Below, in pieces: positions 40,143-50,357 of a stretch of DNA of 64,000 nucleotides. The notes under the pieces were generated by a model that saw only the letters and a list, made by a program, of their open reading frames with translations, did not search any database and was not told the DNA's origin. The DNA is taken from assembly GCA_037042915.1 (NCBI GenBank), contig CM073197.1:3968001-4032000 (forward strand), in the 5' to 3' direction. Origin of the DNA: Auricularia sp. M13 (lineage: Eukaryota; Basidiomycota; Agaricomycetes; Auriculariales; Auriculariaceae). A program made the translations under genes and the position numbers. Position 1 is the stretch's first letter; every line of letters starts with the position of its first letter.

Positions 40143-41170
40143 ATGTCTGAGCCTGACACAATCCCTCTCTTCCTCGACGCGTTCGTCCTTCTCGAGTTCC
40201 CCGGTCGCTGCGGTCCCTTTGAGGCTGGCGGAGCGGTCACGGACACGTATAGAGGTGTTGTGGAGCACGGGCGTGAGCATCCTTTCATTTATCTCCGAGC
40301 GCAAGTAACGTCCCTCAGGTTCTTCCCTGCGAATTTCGCTTTCGGTCAAAGTTTTGGACCTATCCACGGCCGTACTCTTCCCCCACGGCACCGTTGCACA
40401 TGTCGTTGGCCCTATGAAGACTATCGGCACATCGCTCTTCGTCACGACTACTTCGGACTTAATCACGCTCGGGCCGACGGAGGCAATCCGACCGGAACTG
40501 AGCGGGATTTTTGATCCCATCGTTCTCTTCGCTGGAGTCGTCTCGTCACCGTATGCGTCTTACGACGCAGCATCTGGCCTTATCTTCGTCGACCTGAACG
40601 TCAAGGACAGCGAGAACACGCTTGGCGGGCCCACTGTCATCAGGTCAGATCTGTTACTTCTATTGCTCCTCCACCCTAGCTGATCTGTCTGTAGATGCAA
40701 GCTCAATAAGAACTACGTCCACTTGCGCACACTTCCGCAGCTGAAATGGAACGACAAGATTGTAATCTGCGGCGTACTCGAAGGCTCTGACAGCCATGAG
40801 CTCGTGGTCGACGTTCACGACGTTGGACTCGGTGACGAAGACTACGTGTGCGCTACCGCCGGACTCGCGCGCGTGTCGACGCCCATCAAGTGTGTGGCCA
40901 AGTCTGCTTGCCGTTGGTACGTAGCATGCGTGTGTTTCTTGGGTCTTGCTCATGCATGCCAGGTTCGCGTCAGCCATTCGTCGCGGTCTGGAAGGCGTCG
41001 AGGAATGTACGAATAACAGGCAAGGTTCTTTTCATTTTGCCACGTAGATAATCTAACCAGCTCACAGGACCGCGCCTCAGCGCCGCACTCGAGCTCATGC
41101 AAGCCTTCCTCGCGCGCCGCCGCAAGTTCTTCACGCGCAGGATCAGAACGCCGGCGCTAGCGGCTCGGTG
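40143..41170 (+). CDS. OB-fold-like family protein (member F)
   Basis: Exons 40143-40272, 40319-40643, 40695-40916, 40963-about 41024 and a last basic exon ending about 41160-41170. Module 1 has LRISLSVKVLD, VLFPHGTVAHVVGPM and LFVTTTSDLI, then PIVLFAGVVSS and LIFVDLNVKD. Module 2 has CKLNKNYVHLR, KIVICGVLEG, LVVDVHDVGL. It shares the C-terminal segment DYVCATAGLA..KSACRW, a split Trp codon, then FASAIRRGLEGV with member I, its closest relative here. The final exon (RRRKFFTRR in one frame) is strongly basic, but its splice phase is ambiguous. Confidence 0.65.
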
Positions 41171-41389
41171 ACTACTGGGTAAGTTGCTTGACATGCGTAC
41201 CTGGCTGGTTTCTTACTGGCCCCAGCGATAATGTAGTGTCGTGACTTCTGAAGATATTGCGTCTCCCGTTGATCCCAATCTGTAATTTGACTCGCCCTCG
41301 AACTATGAATCTTCTTTACAATCGTGCGCCCGCACAGATCCGTTCATTACTCAGCGTGCTACAAAGTTTTCTCGTGCTGCCGATGAAGC

Positions 41390-41530
41390 TGTGCGCGCTG
41401 CTGCATACACTGCAGGACCTAGCGGAGCGCGGCAGCCGGATCTGCGACACGGCTGCACACGCTGACCTGGAAGTGCACGGAAGCGCAATATGCGACACGA
41501 GCTGCATACGCTGCAGGACGTGGCCGACTG
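41390..41530. repeat. Dispersed GC-rich repeat, copy 2
   Basis: Resembles 240-420 (GCGCTGCTGCATACACTGCA, ATCTGCGACACGG) and contains its own partial duplication (CTGCATACGCTGCAGGACGT at about 41501). It lies in the 41230-41750 intergenic stretch, where no gene was seen. Confidence 0.45.
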
Positions 41531-41679
41531 CGCGGGCGGTCGATACAATACGTTGCCGCTCCTTGGCGCACCGTCAGACCACGGACGCGTAAGGATCGCT
41601 GCAAGACAATGCTGCTCGTAGCAATTCCCCCCGCCGGTGGCGCAGCGTGAGACCACGCACGCTGGTTTCGTCCATGTAA

Positions 41680-41950
41680 GACTCGTCTCACTGGTGTCAT
41701 TCACGCTGTCTTACCCCTGGCTCCGCTCGGCCTATTCACAGATGTCTCAAAAGTAATTGAATATGGGATTCTGCGTCTTAGACTGCGACAGCATGCCTTC
41801 GGCGTCACCTTGGCAGGAATATTCGTACGGTACAATAGAGACATCGCGCAACGCTGCAATTACGCGACTTCGATCTCATCGTCAGCGCACAGTGCCCACA
41901 TTGGCAGAGTCGATATCAGTTGATGTCTCTTCATTTCCCGACTATAAATA
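41680..41950 (+). promoter_or_regulatory. GTCTCA motifs and TATA box of the gene at 42002
   Basis: AGACTCGTCTCACTG at about 41677, GATGTCTCAAAAG at about 41740, TGATGTCTC at about 41921 and ACTATAAATATG at about 41940. The ATG is 62 bases after the TATA. Confidence 0.5.
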
Positions 41951-42001
41951 TGAAGCATTCACAGGCAAGCTTGGCTCTGTCCCCGCCTCGAGATCTACGA
42001 C

Positions 42002-42834
42002 ATGCCGTCCTTTACGTGCTCGATGATGGCTTTCCTCTACGAGCCCGCGCGTGCAAGTGCCGATGCGCCCGGTCTCAAGGGCTACAACGTCTACCACAGC
42101 AAATTTCAGCTTCAAGGTTTGTAACGAGCAATCCACAGTTTCATCATTAACTTAGTGTAGGTTCTGAGATTGCGGTCTCCATCGCTCACATGACTCTCAA
42201 GACCAAGTACCCGCATGGCACGCTCGCATACGTCGTGGGCAGCGCGAATTTCTACGAAGGAAGTCTCTTAATTGTGGCTACCATCGTCATTCCTGCTGCC
42301 CTCGCACCGCGACCCGACTCGACATGCCGAGGGCTCTTCTATCTCCCCCGGTTCACCTATTCCGGTTTCGTGTCCTCAGCCTATCAAACCATTGACATAA
42401 ACCCGGAATGCTTTGGCTTCGACGTCACAGTTGTCCGTCGCAACGTTTGGCCTGCAGTACCGGTTGTCATCTCGTGCGTGCACTACGGAGTGTTTGTAGC
42501 ATACTCACCTTTCCGCAGTTCGTGGATTAACCGCGACGCAAACCGTCTGACTCTGCATGGCGACGCATCTCCGGGCACACCAGTCACAATCACAGGAATC
42601 ATTTGCGGTTGGACTGTCGACAACACGCCAATGGTGGATGTGCATACCATCTCCTTCACCAGATCCGGCCGCCCGTCACCTTTCCTCGCGACCGACGCCC
42701 GCAACCCGTTCGAGCGTGCAGACTTCCGCGATGGCTATGCGCTGTACGACGAGGTTCTTACTCATCCGGGCAAACCTCAAGCGAATATTCTATCTCTCAA
42801 CGCACCCGCGACTCTCATTCTGCGCCCCATGTAG
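42002..42834 (+). CDS. OB-fold-like family protein (member G), C-terminus cut by a MITE
   Basis: Exons 42002-42116, 42161-42473 and 42519-42834, all in phase. Exon 1 ends YNVYHSKFQLQ; exon 2 has EIAVSIAHMTL, KYPHGTLAYVVGSANF and LLIVATIVIPA; exon 3 starts SWINRDANRL with VTITGIICGW and PMVDVHTISF. Module 2 lacks the usual Cys at the splice. The present stop (TAG 42832-42834) is the first three bases of the inserted hAT MITE. Before insertion the frame ran on into 43393 onward (..RPM to RAPPSDPRIQPGTP..), so the C-terminus changed with the insertion. Confidence 0.7.
42824..42831. repeat. hAT MITE target-site duplication GCCCCATG (left)
   Basis: Repeated exactly at 43385-43392, directly after the right end of the MITE. 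Eight bases is the hAT standard. Confidence 0.9.
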
Positions 42835-43384
42835 TGTTTTGAAGTCCCGGCCTCAAGCCGGAAGCCGGCCGGAGCCGAGCCCGTCTGAGCCGAGCCGGAC
42901 GTCCGGCCTGAGGCTCGGGCTTGGAGTTTGGCAGGCCCGAGCCGCCGGCTTTGCTGACGGCCTGGTATTACTGGTAATATATTTGGTCCTGATGTGCTGT
43001 TGGCAACCTAACTACAGTCCATAATACAGTAGATCACTAGAAGCCTCATTCTTGGCACCCGGAGTGTCTGGATGCACCGTCGGTTGTTGGCCCGGACGCA
43101 TTTGCCTCCGAGCCGCGGCGGCGGTCGTCCGAGTTTGAGCGTTCCGGAGCCCAAACAACCTGCCTAGAAGACCACAGAAACAGTGAGCAGAGGTCTCATG
43201 ATAGTATGAGCTCACATATACCCTTATATGGCCGCCATTATTGCATGTTGATGCATACACCAAAGCCGCGGCTTGAGCCCCGGCTTCGGGCTCGGCTCGG
43301 GCTTTGGACGGCTCCGGCTCCGGCCTGACCCCTGGTAAGCCCGAGCCAGCCCGAGCCGAGCCGAGCCGGGCTTTTAAAACACTA
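42832..43384. mobile_element. Non-autonomous hAT element (MITE, 553 bases)
   Basis: It starts TAGTGTTTTGAAGTCCCGGC and ends GGGCTTTTAAAACACTA, flanked by the 8-base duplication GCCCCATG. Both subterminal regions are extremely rich in GCCGAGCC/GGCTCGGG repeats; the centre (about 42960-43260) is of ordinary composition and carries no transposase. Ends and subterminal repeats match the full hAT at 52960-57913, the likely source of transposase. Confidence 0.9.
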
Positions 43385-43392
43385 GCCCCATG

Positions 43393-43510
43393 CGCGCCCC
43401 GCCTTCCGATCCCCGTATTCAACCTGGGACTCCTTTCCCGTACGTGGAGAGTATTTTCAACTATGTATGATACACTGACAGATCACAGTTCCCCGACTGA
43501 GGGTGAATAT
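43393..43510 (+). other. Displaced 3' end of member G
   Basis: RAPPSDPRIQPGTPF in frame with the pre-insertion gene is followed by a strong donor (GTACGT at 43440) and an acceptor near 43486. In the phase I read, a stop follows soon after. An open segment to about 43675 in another phase is Ser/Asp-rich and could be an alternative tail. Confidence 0.4.
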
Positions 43511-43989
43511 TCAGTGTCGAAGGATGATACCGTTCAAGAGTCTGCTCCTTCATCGCCCGTGTCGTCCGAAGGGATTTGTCGCTCTCGCGCCATCCAGCGC
43601 AGTCGCGCGAACCGTCGCGCAATGGCAGCGCCTTATGACACAGCAACCCGCGAGGTCTCTCCTCTGACGGTTTGAAGAGCATGGTAAGTTCGGGAATTGA
43701 TATTTCCAATAACGCGCGGATAACAGCCCGGACTTCGTAGAACCAGAAGTGCTGGGGGGATTGAACGAGTCGCAATAATAGTAGTCTTGATGTACTCTAA
43801 TGTTACTCAAATGAGGGGTAATCTGAATGCATCCTAAAGTTCATGTGTTCTTTGCTCTTTCGCGGCGTGCACGTCCAAATTCAACTTCCGACCAAATTGG
43901 CTCCGTCCCATCCATCCTCTTCCGCGTCGCGCTCGGCGTCGCGCCGTCGCTTCGCCGCGACAGACGCTGCTTCTACTGCTGCACCCTCA

Positions 43990-44120
43990 TGTCTCGAGCT
44001 TGAGACCCGGACTGCGCGAGAGACGTGTTTCAGCTGTGTCTCAAGAGCGGCGGAGCCCTTCATTCGAGACACCCATGCAAGACATCATCTAATAAACTCG
44101 GCTGCTGCTGTATAAAGACC
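43990..44120 (+). promoter_or_regulatory. TGAGAC cluster and TATA box of the gene at 44158
   Basis: ATGTCTCGAGCTTGAGACC at about 43989, GCGAGAGACG at about 44019, GTGTCTCAAG at about 44036 and GAGACACCC at about 44065; CTGTATAAAGACC at about 44108. The ATG is about 50 bases after the TATA. Confidence 0.6.
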
Positions 44121-44157
44121 CTGTGCGAGACAACGCCTCCACTCCACCTCGTGCGCC

Positions 44158-45803
44158 ATGTCTATCACCTGCCTGACGTTCTTCCTCGTCGTTGAGCCGT
44201 CTGCACCCAGCCAGTTGGCCCAGGGCGGCGATGCCTCGCAACTTCAGCATCACACCTGCACCGGCATCTTGCAAGGTGCGTCGTGCTCGCTGATGTGCTG
44301 CTCATGCTGACCGCTATGTCTCAGACTGCGGGCTGAACATCTCGGTCTACTACGAGCGTGCTGGTCCTCCATTTCCGCGCGGTACCGTTCTTCGCGTTGA
44401 AGGCGCATTCATCATGTTTGGAGGCAGCTCCATGATATTCGCCGAGAACGTCGAGGACCTGCACTGCGCGACTGCTATATGCGGGCAGCTCATCCCGTTC
44501 AGACCTCGGCTTTGGGTCGACGGCTTCCTTATTCACGCCGAATTGTCCATGGACATCGACGGGTCGCGCGCACTGGTTCTCGATATCCTCGTCGAGGGAC
44601 CAATCTCTGCCACCGTCCGGTACGCTCGCATCGTTTCTATACGAGCACAGCTCACGCGTGTATAGGTGCAAGTTCTTGCGCTCTCGTCACCTCATCGCCG
44701 CTCTTCCGGCGCTCTACAAGAAGCACAAGCTGTCCGTGATGGGCGACGTCTGCGGCTGGTCTAGCCAAGACGTCGTCGACATCGACAGATGCAGCATCAA
44801 CTACATTGTTTATCCCAAGTACACCGCCATTTGCGAGGTCCTCTATCAGCCTTTTCAAGTCGACGACGCGGCCAATGTTTCAACGCCGTTCAACGCCGCC
44901 ATCTCTGCTTCCAAGTTCATCGGTGCCGCAAGCGATATGTACAGGTGCGCAGAATCTCGCGTGTGTCATAATCTCTGCTCACATGTACCCACAGTTCACC
45001 AGGCGCAGAGTTCGTGCACGCTACTCAGGGCAAGAACATAGGCAAGGCCAACGACGTCGACAACGCGGTTACTGCGGCTTTTGGCCCAAGCAATCTCCAT
45101 TCAACGGTCTCGGGATGGTCTCCACCCGAAGCTATGGCACCCGCCTCGACGACTGCTGGGACGTATACCTCCAGGTTTGTTGGCGTTCAATACAGACTTT
45201 TGCTTTTACTTATGTTGGCCTCTGCAGGCTGGTATGTTCGGACCCATCCACCCATCCTCCTCGCAGTGACGCTGTCAAGGCCGCTGATCGTCCATCTGCC
45301 ACAATCGCTCCACGCGCGTTCGGCGGCAGCATGGGAGCGGTCCCCCAGAACCCTTCGGTCAACGTTTACGGGTGGCAGCCCGCCGCTGACTCGACAGTCT
45401 CTGGCGCGGCTACGGGCAATTCTCCTGTGGGCATGGGCGGCGTCAGGAGCGGCGGCGCAACCAATACCTCGTGCGTCTCTTTTTACCTTATCATATGATT
45501 GTTCACGCGCATCCATATAGGTCGCGCTTCGCAGAGCTGTCTGCTCAGTCCAGCAGGAAGGGGTGAGCAAATGTAAATTGCGTCAGAGCCGTCTCGCTGA
45601 ATCCAAGCTTTACAGTGTGTCGGGCGGCTCTGAAAGCTCGAACAATCCTTCCTTGAACGTTCATAGTCGGTCGCCAGAGAAAATCAAGAAGTCGACACTG
45701 GCCGGCAACTTCGAGCGTCCCGAGTAAGCTATATTTCTCTTCCTTTCGCATTCTTCGTTTAATGTCCCTCAGCGTCTTCAAAACGAAAAACATTAGTCTC
45801 TAA
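44158..45803 (+). CDS. OB-fold-like family protein (member H), long C-terminal tail
   Basis: Exons begin 44158-44275, 44325-44619 and 44666-44944, all in phase; later exons near 45000-45175, 45235-45470, 45520-45562 and 45616-45803 are less certain. Module 1: LNISVYYERAG, PPFPRGTVLRVEGAF, MIFAENVED, then LWVDGFLIHAEL and ALVLDILVE. Module 2: CKFLRSRHLIAAL, KLSVMGDVCGW, VVDIDRCSIN. The tail is long, Ser/Gly/Ala-rich and probably disordered, ending with KIKKST and a short basic stretch. It is the longest family member in the window. Confidence 0.6.
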
Positions 45804-45993
45804 GTAACAGTAGCTCTCACTTCCTTTGTAGTCCGTGAATGAATGCCAGTGGCTTATGCTCGCTTCTGCTCAGCGTGTGAAGGTGGTGGTGAACCCGAAC
45901 AGCCGGAGCTGTTCGTCATGCTCCTGGGAGACATTGGATAGGCTCGTGCCGTCAACACTACAAAAGTGACTCACTTGCAACCCACCATGGAAA

Positions 45994-46950
45994 ATGAATG
46001 CCTCTCCCGCGTCAGCGAGCGATTCCCCCGCAACATCGACTATCCACATCGACGCTATTCTCGTCCTTCTCTATCCAGGGACCATCCCGCCGAGAAGCGT
46101 CAACGACCACTTCTGCTTTACTTACAGCGCCGTCGTCACCTGCAGTACCGGTGTGCCACGTCGTACCCACTGTTTGCATTTGCTCACATACTGCAGGTCG
46201 CGTCCTTCATATTGACGTTGTTTTGGCCGCTGTGAATCCCCGCTCGACGCTTCTGCCTCACGAGACCTCCGCGCACGTGGTTGGGACAGCGAACATGATT
46301 GGGAATCGACTCACGGTTACGGCGTCGTCCATCTCCCCCGGACCATCCGCGGTGCTCAGTCCGGCGCTGGCAGACCTACTCCAGCCGCTCGTCCTTTTTG
46401 GAGGCGTCGTGACTGGCCGCAACCTTGCCGTCGCAAACGGCACGCAGTCCGGTCTTCAAGTCGTCGACGTCACGATACAGCGTACATTGGACTGGCCTCA
46501 CGCGCCTATCACAATCAGGTATGTTCTCCTTAATAGTATGATCAGCCGCGGCCTAATTATCCACGCAGGTGCAAGCTTGACCAGGCCAACGAGCATGTAC
46601 AGTCTCTCAATCACGTCGAGATGGACGCCGTGGTCATTATTTCGGGCGTGTTGTCTCCATGACATCGGTCTGGAACATGATGATGGCTTCGTCTGCACGA
46701 CTCCAGCTCTAGCTGGCACTCCTGGACCGTTCAAGTCGACGCTGAAATCCACTTGCCGCTGGTACGAGGCCTCTTTACTACAACCAAACTATCTGACGTT
46801 GCCGAGGTTCGCCAACACGGTTCGCCGCGGACTGCAAACCTTTGACAAGAAATCCCCGTGAGTACTGCTCGTGCTTTCATCGCCGTGGTTGCTAACGCTA
46901 TCATTAGCAGACGTGCTCGTGCCTCTGAGCCCAACGAGAATACCGCATAG
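45994..46950 (+). pseudogene. OB-fold-like family gene (member I), disrupted in module 2
   Basis: Exons 45994-46150, 46197-46518, 46569-46761, 46807-46858 and 46911-46950 have good splice sites and family positions, including the split Trp codon before FANTVRRGL. Module 1 is well kept (LLPHETSAHVVGTANM, RLTVTASSIS, LVLFGGVVTG, LQVVDVTIQ). Module 2 starts normally (CKLDQANEHV, VVIISGVLS) but then hits TGA at about 46660; the expected GW..L-VDVH segment is missing and the family frame resumes at DIGLEHDDGFVC. A short deletion with frame change explains this. ATG 45987 in another frame was rejected. A TATA box was not obvious. Confidence 0.6.
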
Positions 46951-46999
46951 CCAGCTCCTGTACATCTGTAGTCGCGCTCCCGTCTCAATCTATTGATGT

Positions 47000-47425
47000 C
47001 TAACCCGTCTCTACGTCTGACTTTTTGAGATTTTGTACATGGGTGCCCATTGGATGAGTCTAAGGCGGCATGAACGGCCTCTGGAATTGAGCGAAGTCTC
47101 GAATGCTCTCGTGCGGCTCTCATCACGTCTCACTTTGACAAAATCGCTGCTGGGCCGATGATCTGTGCTCCCGCGTCGGTTGTCTTGACGAGCTCAAACT
47201 GTCTGAGACGTGGTCCCATGCTGTCTCATTTCAACCTAAGATTGGCTAGGTGCCGCTGGATGCTTTTCCACAGTCTCTGAGACCTGAGTCGCGATCCTCA
47301 CACTGTTTCATTAATGTGTGAGACGTTTTGCGACATGAGACACTGAGCGGAACCAGTCGTTGCGTCTCAAGACATGGCCATTGAGAATAATATGGAACTT
47401 CTGGGACATGCGCGGTATATAAAGG
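47000..47425 (+). promoter_or_regulatory. Long TGAGAC/GTCTCA cluster and TATA box of the gene at 47450
   Basis: More than ten motifs occur between 47100 and 47370, including GTCTGAGACGTGG, CTGTCTCATTTC, GTCTCTGAGACC and ACATGAGACACTGAG. GGTATATAAAGGG lies at 47413-47425. This is the densest motif cluster after the one at 1-960. Confidence 0.65.
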
Positions 47426-47449
47426 GTGCAGACCAGGCCAGCTCTGTCC

Positions 47450-48204
47450 ATGCCAATGATGGAAGACCCTGAGTTGATCCAGAAGTACGAAGCTATTGAG
47501 CACAGCAAGTGCTGCACCATAATAGCTCTCAAAGACGTGCCTGTGTGCACCTGCGCTATTAAAATTGCGAACAGAGCGGCCCGCGAACGTCGCCAAGCCG
47601 CGAGAAGCACTCGTGCTGCTCGCACTTCAGTGACTCCGGCTGCTGCGAATGCCGGTCACCATGCACCTCCTCGAACCACTGTCCCCGCACGCCGTGAGGA
47701 AGGGACAATGAGCTCGTCCGGCGGGACACAGCGCCTTGCATGCGGGAATGGTCGCAATCTATCGTCATCTCGCCAATTCGATGGTGTGGCTATTGATCTG
47801 ATCCCGACCAAGGACCTTGAGGTAGGTAGTATATAGCAGATTTGTACCTAGCAAAAGTAACACATGGTCAGCGCTACTTCGCGTTCCGTACTCCACGATT
47901 GCTATCGGATCTTCCTCGTATCAAGCTTTCCGGTCTACAGAAAGGAGCATACATCCGAGAGTGGGTAGAAAGTGCGGTACGGCGCACCAAAAATGCAGAC
48001 TATGTGCGGCATCGCCTTCATCTTCTCGAGTCTCTCATCAACAACATCGCCGCGTTGTTGATGGTTGAGGTCGCATGCAGTGAATGCGCTGAGCGGAAGG
48101 GGAAGAAGTTAGAGGATGCTGTGGAGGCATGGCAGTCAAAGTACATTTTCTTCATTGACTTTGCTGTTTGGGTTTGTGACACTTTGTATGATCACGAGAA
48201 GTAG
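47450..48204 (+). CDS. Uncharacterised helical protein, relative of the segment at 4196
   Basis: Exons 47450-47821 and 47872-48204, joined in phase (DLE to RYFAFRTPRL). Exon 1 has a Cys-containing stretch (CCTIIALKDVPVCTC), an Arg-rich helix and a low-complexity Thr/Ala/Pro region. Exon 2 has DLPRIKLSGL, YIREWVESAVRRTK, a hydrophobic helix (SLINNIAALLMVEVA) and a final FIDFAVWVCDTLYD. Not an OB-like member, but it shares the same promoter type. Function unknown. Confidence 0.6.
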
Positions 48205-48890
48205 TCCAAATCTAATATTTGAAGTTTGCAGTTTACTTCAGGAACCGTAGCGAAGTGCAGGTTGGTCTTGTAATTAATTAACAGCCTATATAAATATAAT
48301 TAAAGTATGGACTCGTGTATTTTTGAGTAATTAGTTATAATTAATTGTATCTACATGTCAACTTAGTGAGGGCTCAGATCAACTGAGATGCACCTAGAGA
48401 TAGGTGTTCTAGACCTGATCCACATTTATAGAGACCTTCCTGCCATGGGAGTGGAGGTCCTTGACGATATGCAAGACTGCCAAGTACCTTACATGTTGCC
48501 AGAGTCAATTTCTGAAGTATCCTGAGGCTGTAACGCATACGGTATCGAGCCATAAGGAGTCCTATTAACCGATCATATACCTGAGGAGCAGGTATGGTAT
48601 CCCAATCATCAGTCATGCTTCATCTTGGATCGTCTTTCCCAATTTGGTAATACTCTCACCCAAAAAGTTTCTTGCTTCACCCTCACATTGCAGGCATCCC
48701 AACACCTCAGGGACCTTGTATGATCCATAGGTATAGTTATAGAAGCATGTATGATGTAGTCATTAGTTGCATACACCGAGTATAACTTGTCATCAATGGC
48801 ACTTGATTTGATTCAGATATAACTAGTTATAATTAATTAATACTAATTACATACTAAATCTAAATAAAGTACGGCGAGGTGTACTTATAT
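48205..48890. other. AT-rich stretch without a clear gene
   Basis: Composition drops abruptly to A/T-rich, with TAATTAATTAAC, GTTATAATTAATTG and AACTAGTTATAATTAATTAA. A minus-strand frame at 48616-48374 (MTDDWDTIPAPQVYDRLIGL) looks somewhat protein-like but matches nothing I know. The block adjoins the point where the DUF6589-type gene loses its expected C-terminus, so it may be inserted DNA. Confidence 0.4.
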
Positions 48891-48909
48891 TTAATTTAGT
48901 TTCAGCCTT

Positions 48910-50357
48910 ACCTTGGTAGAGCTGAGGCCGCGGCGATCGATCGCGTTGATCTCGCGAGCAAGTCCGTCGCTGGATGCAGTACCGCGGTGAGTCGTATAGA
49001 TGGCAGACGCAAGGTTCATCTGGACATGAAACCAGCCAGGAGCAAGGTCCATATAAGCCTTCCTGTCGTAACTGTTCTCGTCTTCAGACTGAAGCTGCTG
49101 CAACGTGCGAAGGCGTTTGATCGTCAAGAGATCACCGCAGAACGGAATGCCGTAGCCGCGACAGATTTTGACCATACCGTCGTTGCTGTCGTAGCCAATC
49201 TGCCACATGAACTCGTCAATGACTTGATCGTTGCCGTCGAGACTGGATTCGTCAAGGGGCACCGTGCCAAGCATAAAGTATTCAGTTCGACGCGGGGAAA
49301 GCTGATGAACAGGAGCAGGCGGTCTCAGCGCAGGGTGGTCATGATGCGGGTAGTCTCCAAGCTCCGGCCAGTCCAGTAGCACACGCAAAACACGGTCAGT
49401 ACCGAAAGCATGAAGTGTGCCACGCTCGTTGGTTTCAGTAAAGTCGTTCCAGTCGATGTACGGCGGCTTAGATCGTTGAGATTCGGCCATAATTAGCAAA
49501 CGCTCGCCACGGCGAGTCAAGGGCTCGAGGCAAGCATCGTCTACGAGTACAGCCGTCATAGCCGTGCAGTTGACACCAACCGACTGGTTGTGAACGCGCT
49601 GGCTGTCGACGTGGAGGTTGAAGCGCATGTTATCGTAGCCACCAAAGAAAGGACGGTTCCAGAGCGTGAGGCGCATATCCTTGACAATGGCAACCTGAAG
49701 CTGCTCGACCAGGTTCCCGACCCATCTAGCACTCATAGAGATCCCGAAGCACTGAAGCAAGTCAAAGACGCGAGTCGGGACACCCTCGGCCTTGAGAAAT
49801 AAAGCGTTCATCTTCTGCATCTTGTTCTGACGAGCCGAGTGGGAGAAGGTGATGATGTTGATGATCACCGCAGCCATCTGGTCGGGTGCCTTCATTGTGT
49901 TGCGCTTCTGACGCGTTGTGCGCATCAGATCACAGAGCAGCCCATAGAGCGTCGGTGCGGTAGCAAGAATATCTGACGTGATACTGCTGAGGGTAATGCT
50001 GCGTACGGAAGCCATGTCGACATCTTCAGTATCGTAGAGCGTCGTTTTGCCATACGCGGAGAGCTCGGAACGCAGGACCTGGGTAGCACGGGTGATAGCA
50101 AATGTTTCCAGAGGTTGGCGAGCACCGTGCACGTGTTTGCCGGCGTTTCCAGTACGCGGCGGGGTATGGAGGCGAGTAACGAGCTCAAGCAGGCGTTTGT
50201 CGCGCGTAAATGAGGTGCGGACGCCGCGCAGTGTGTTGTTGGCGGTACAGAGATCATCGCCCCAGAAAAGCGCGTCCAGGAAGTCCATGAGCTGCATATC
50301 TTCCGCTCTAAGCGCGTCAATAACGTTCAACACACGGTCCAAGATGACTGCGCTCAT
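48910..50357 (-). CDS. DUF6589-type protein, C-terminally incomplete
   Basis: I place the start at ATG 50357 (MSAVILDRVLNVIDALRAED) because a TATA box (TATATAAGCC, minus strand, about 50480) lies inside the longer possible frame. Family features: NMRFNLHVDSQRVHNQS, FMLGTVPLDESSLDG, GDLLTIKRLRTLQQ, SEDENSYDRKAYMDLAPGWF. DUF6589 proteins are abundant in Agaricomycete transposon-rich regions; their role is unknown. After RGLSSTK (about 48910) there is a strong donor (AAGGTAAGG) and no recognisable next exon in the AT-rich sequence beyond. The gene follows the Plavaka transposase on the same strand. Confidence 0.75.

Noticed and set aside
48374-48616. 80-residue minus-strand frame in the AT-rich island as the DUF6589 C-terminus
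   Set aside because: It does not resemble the expected family C-terminus and no convincing acceptor joins it to the donor at about 48910.
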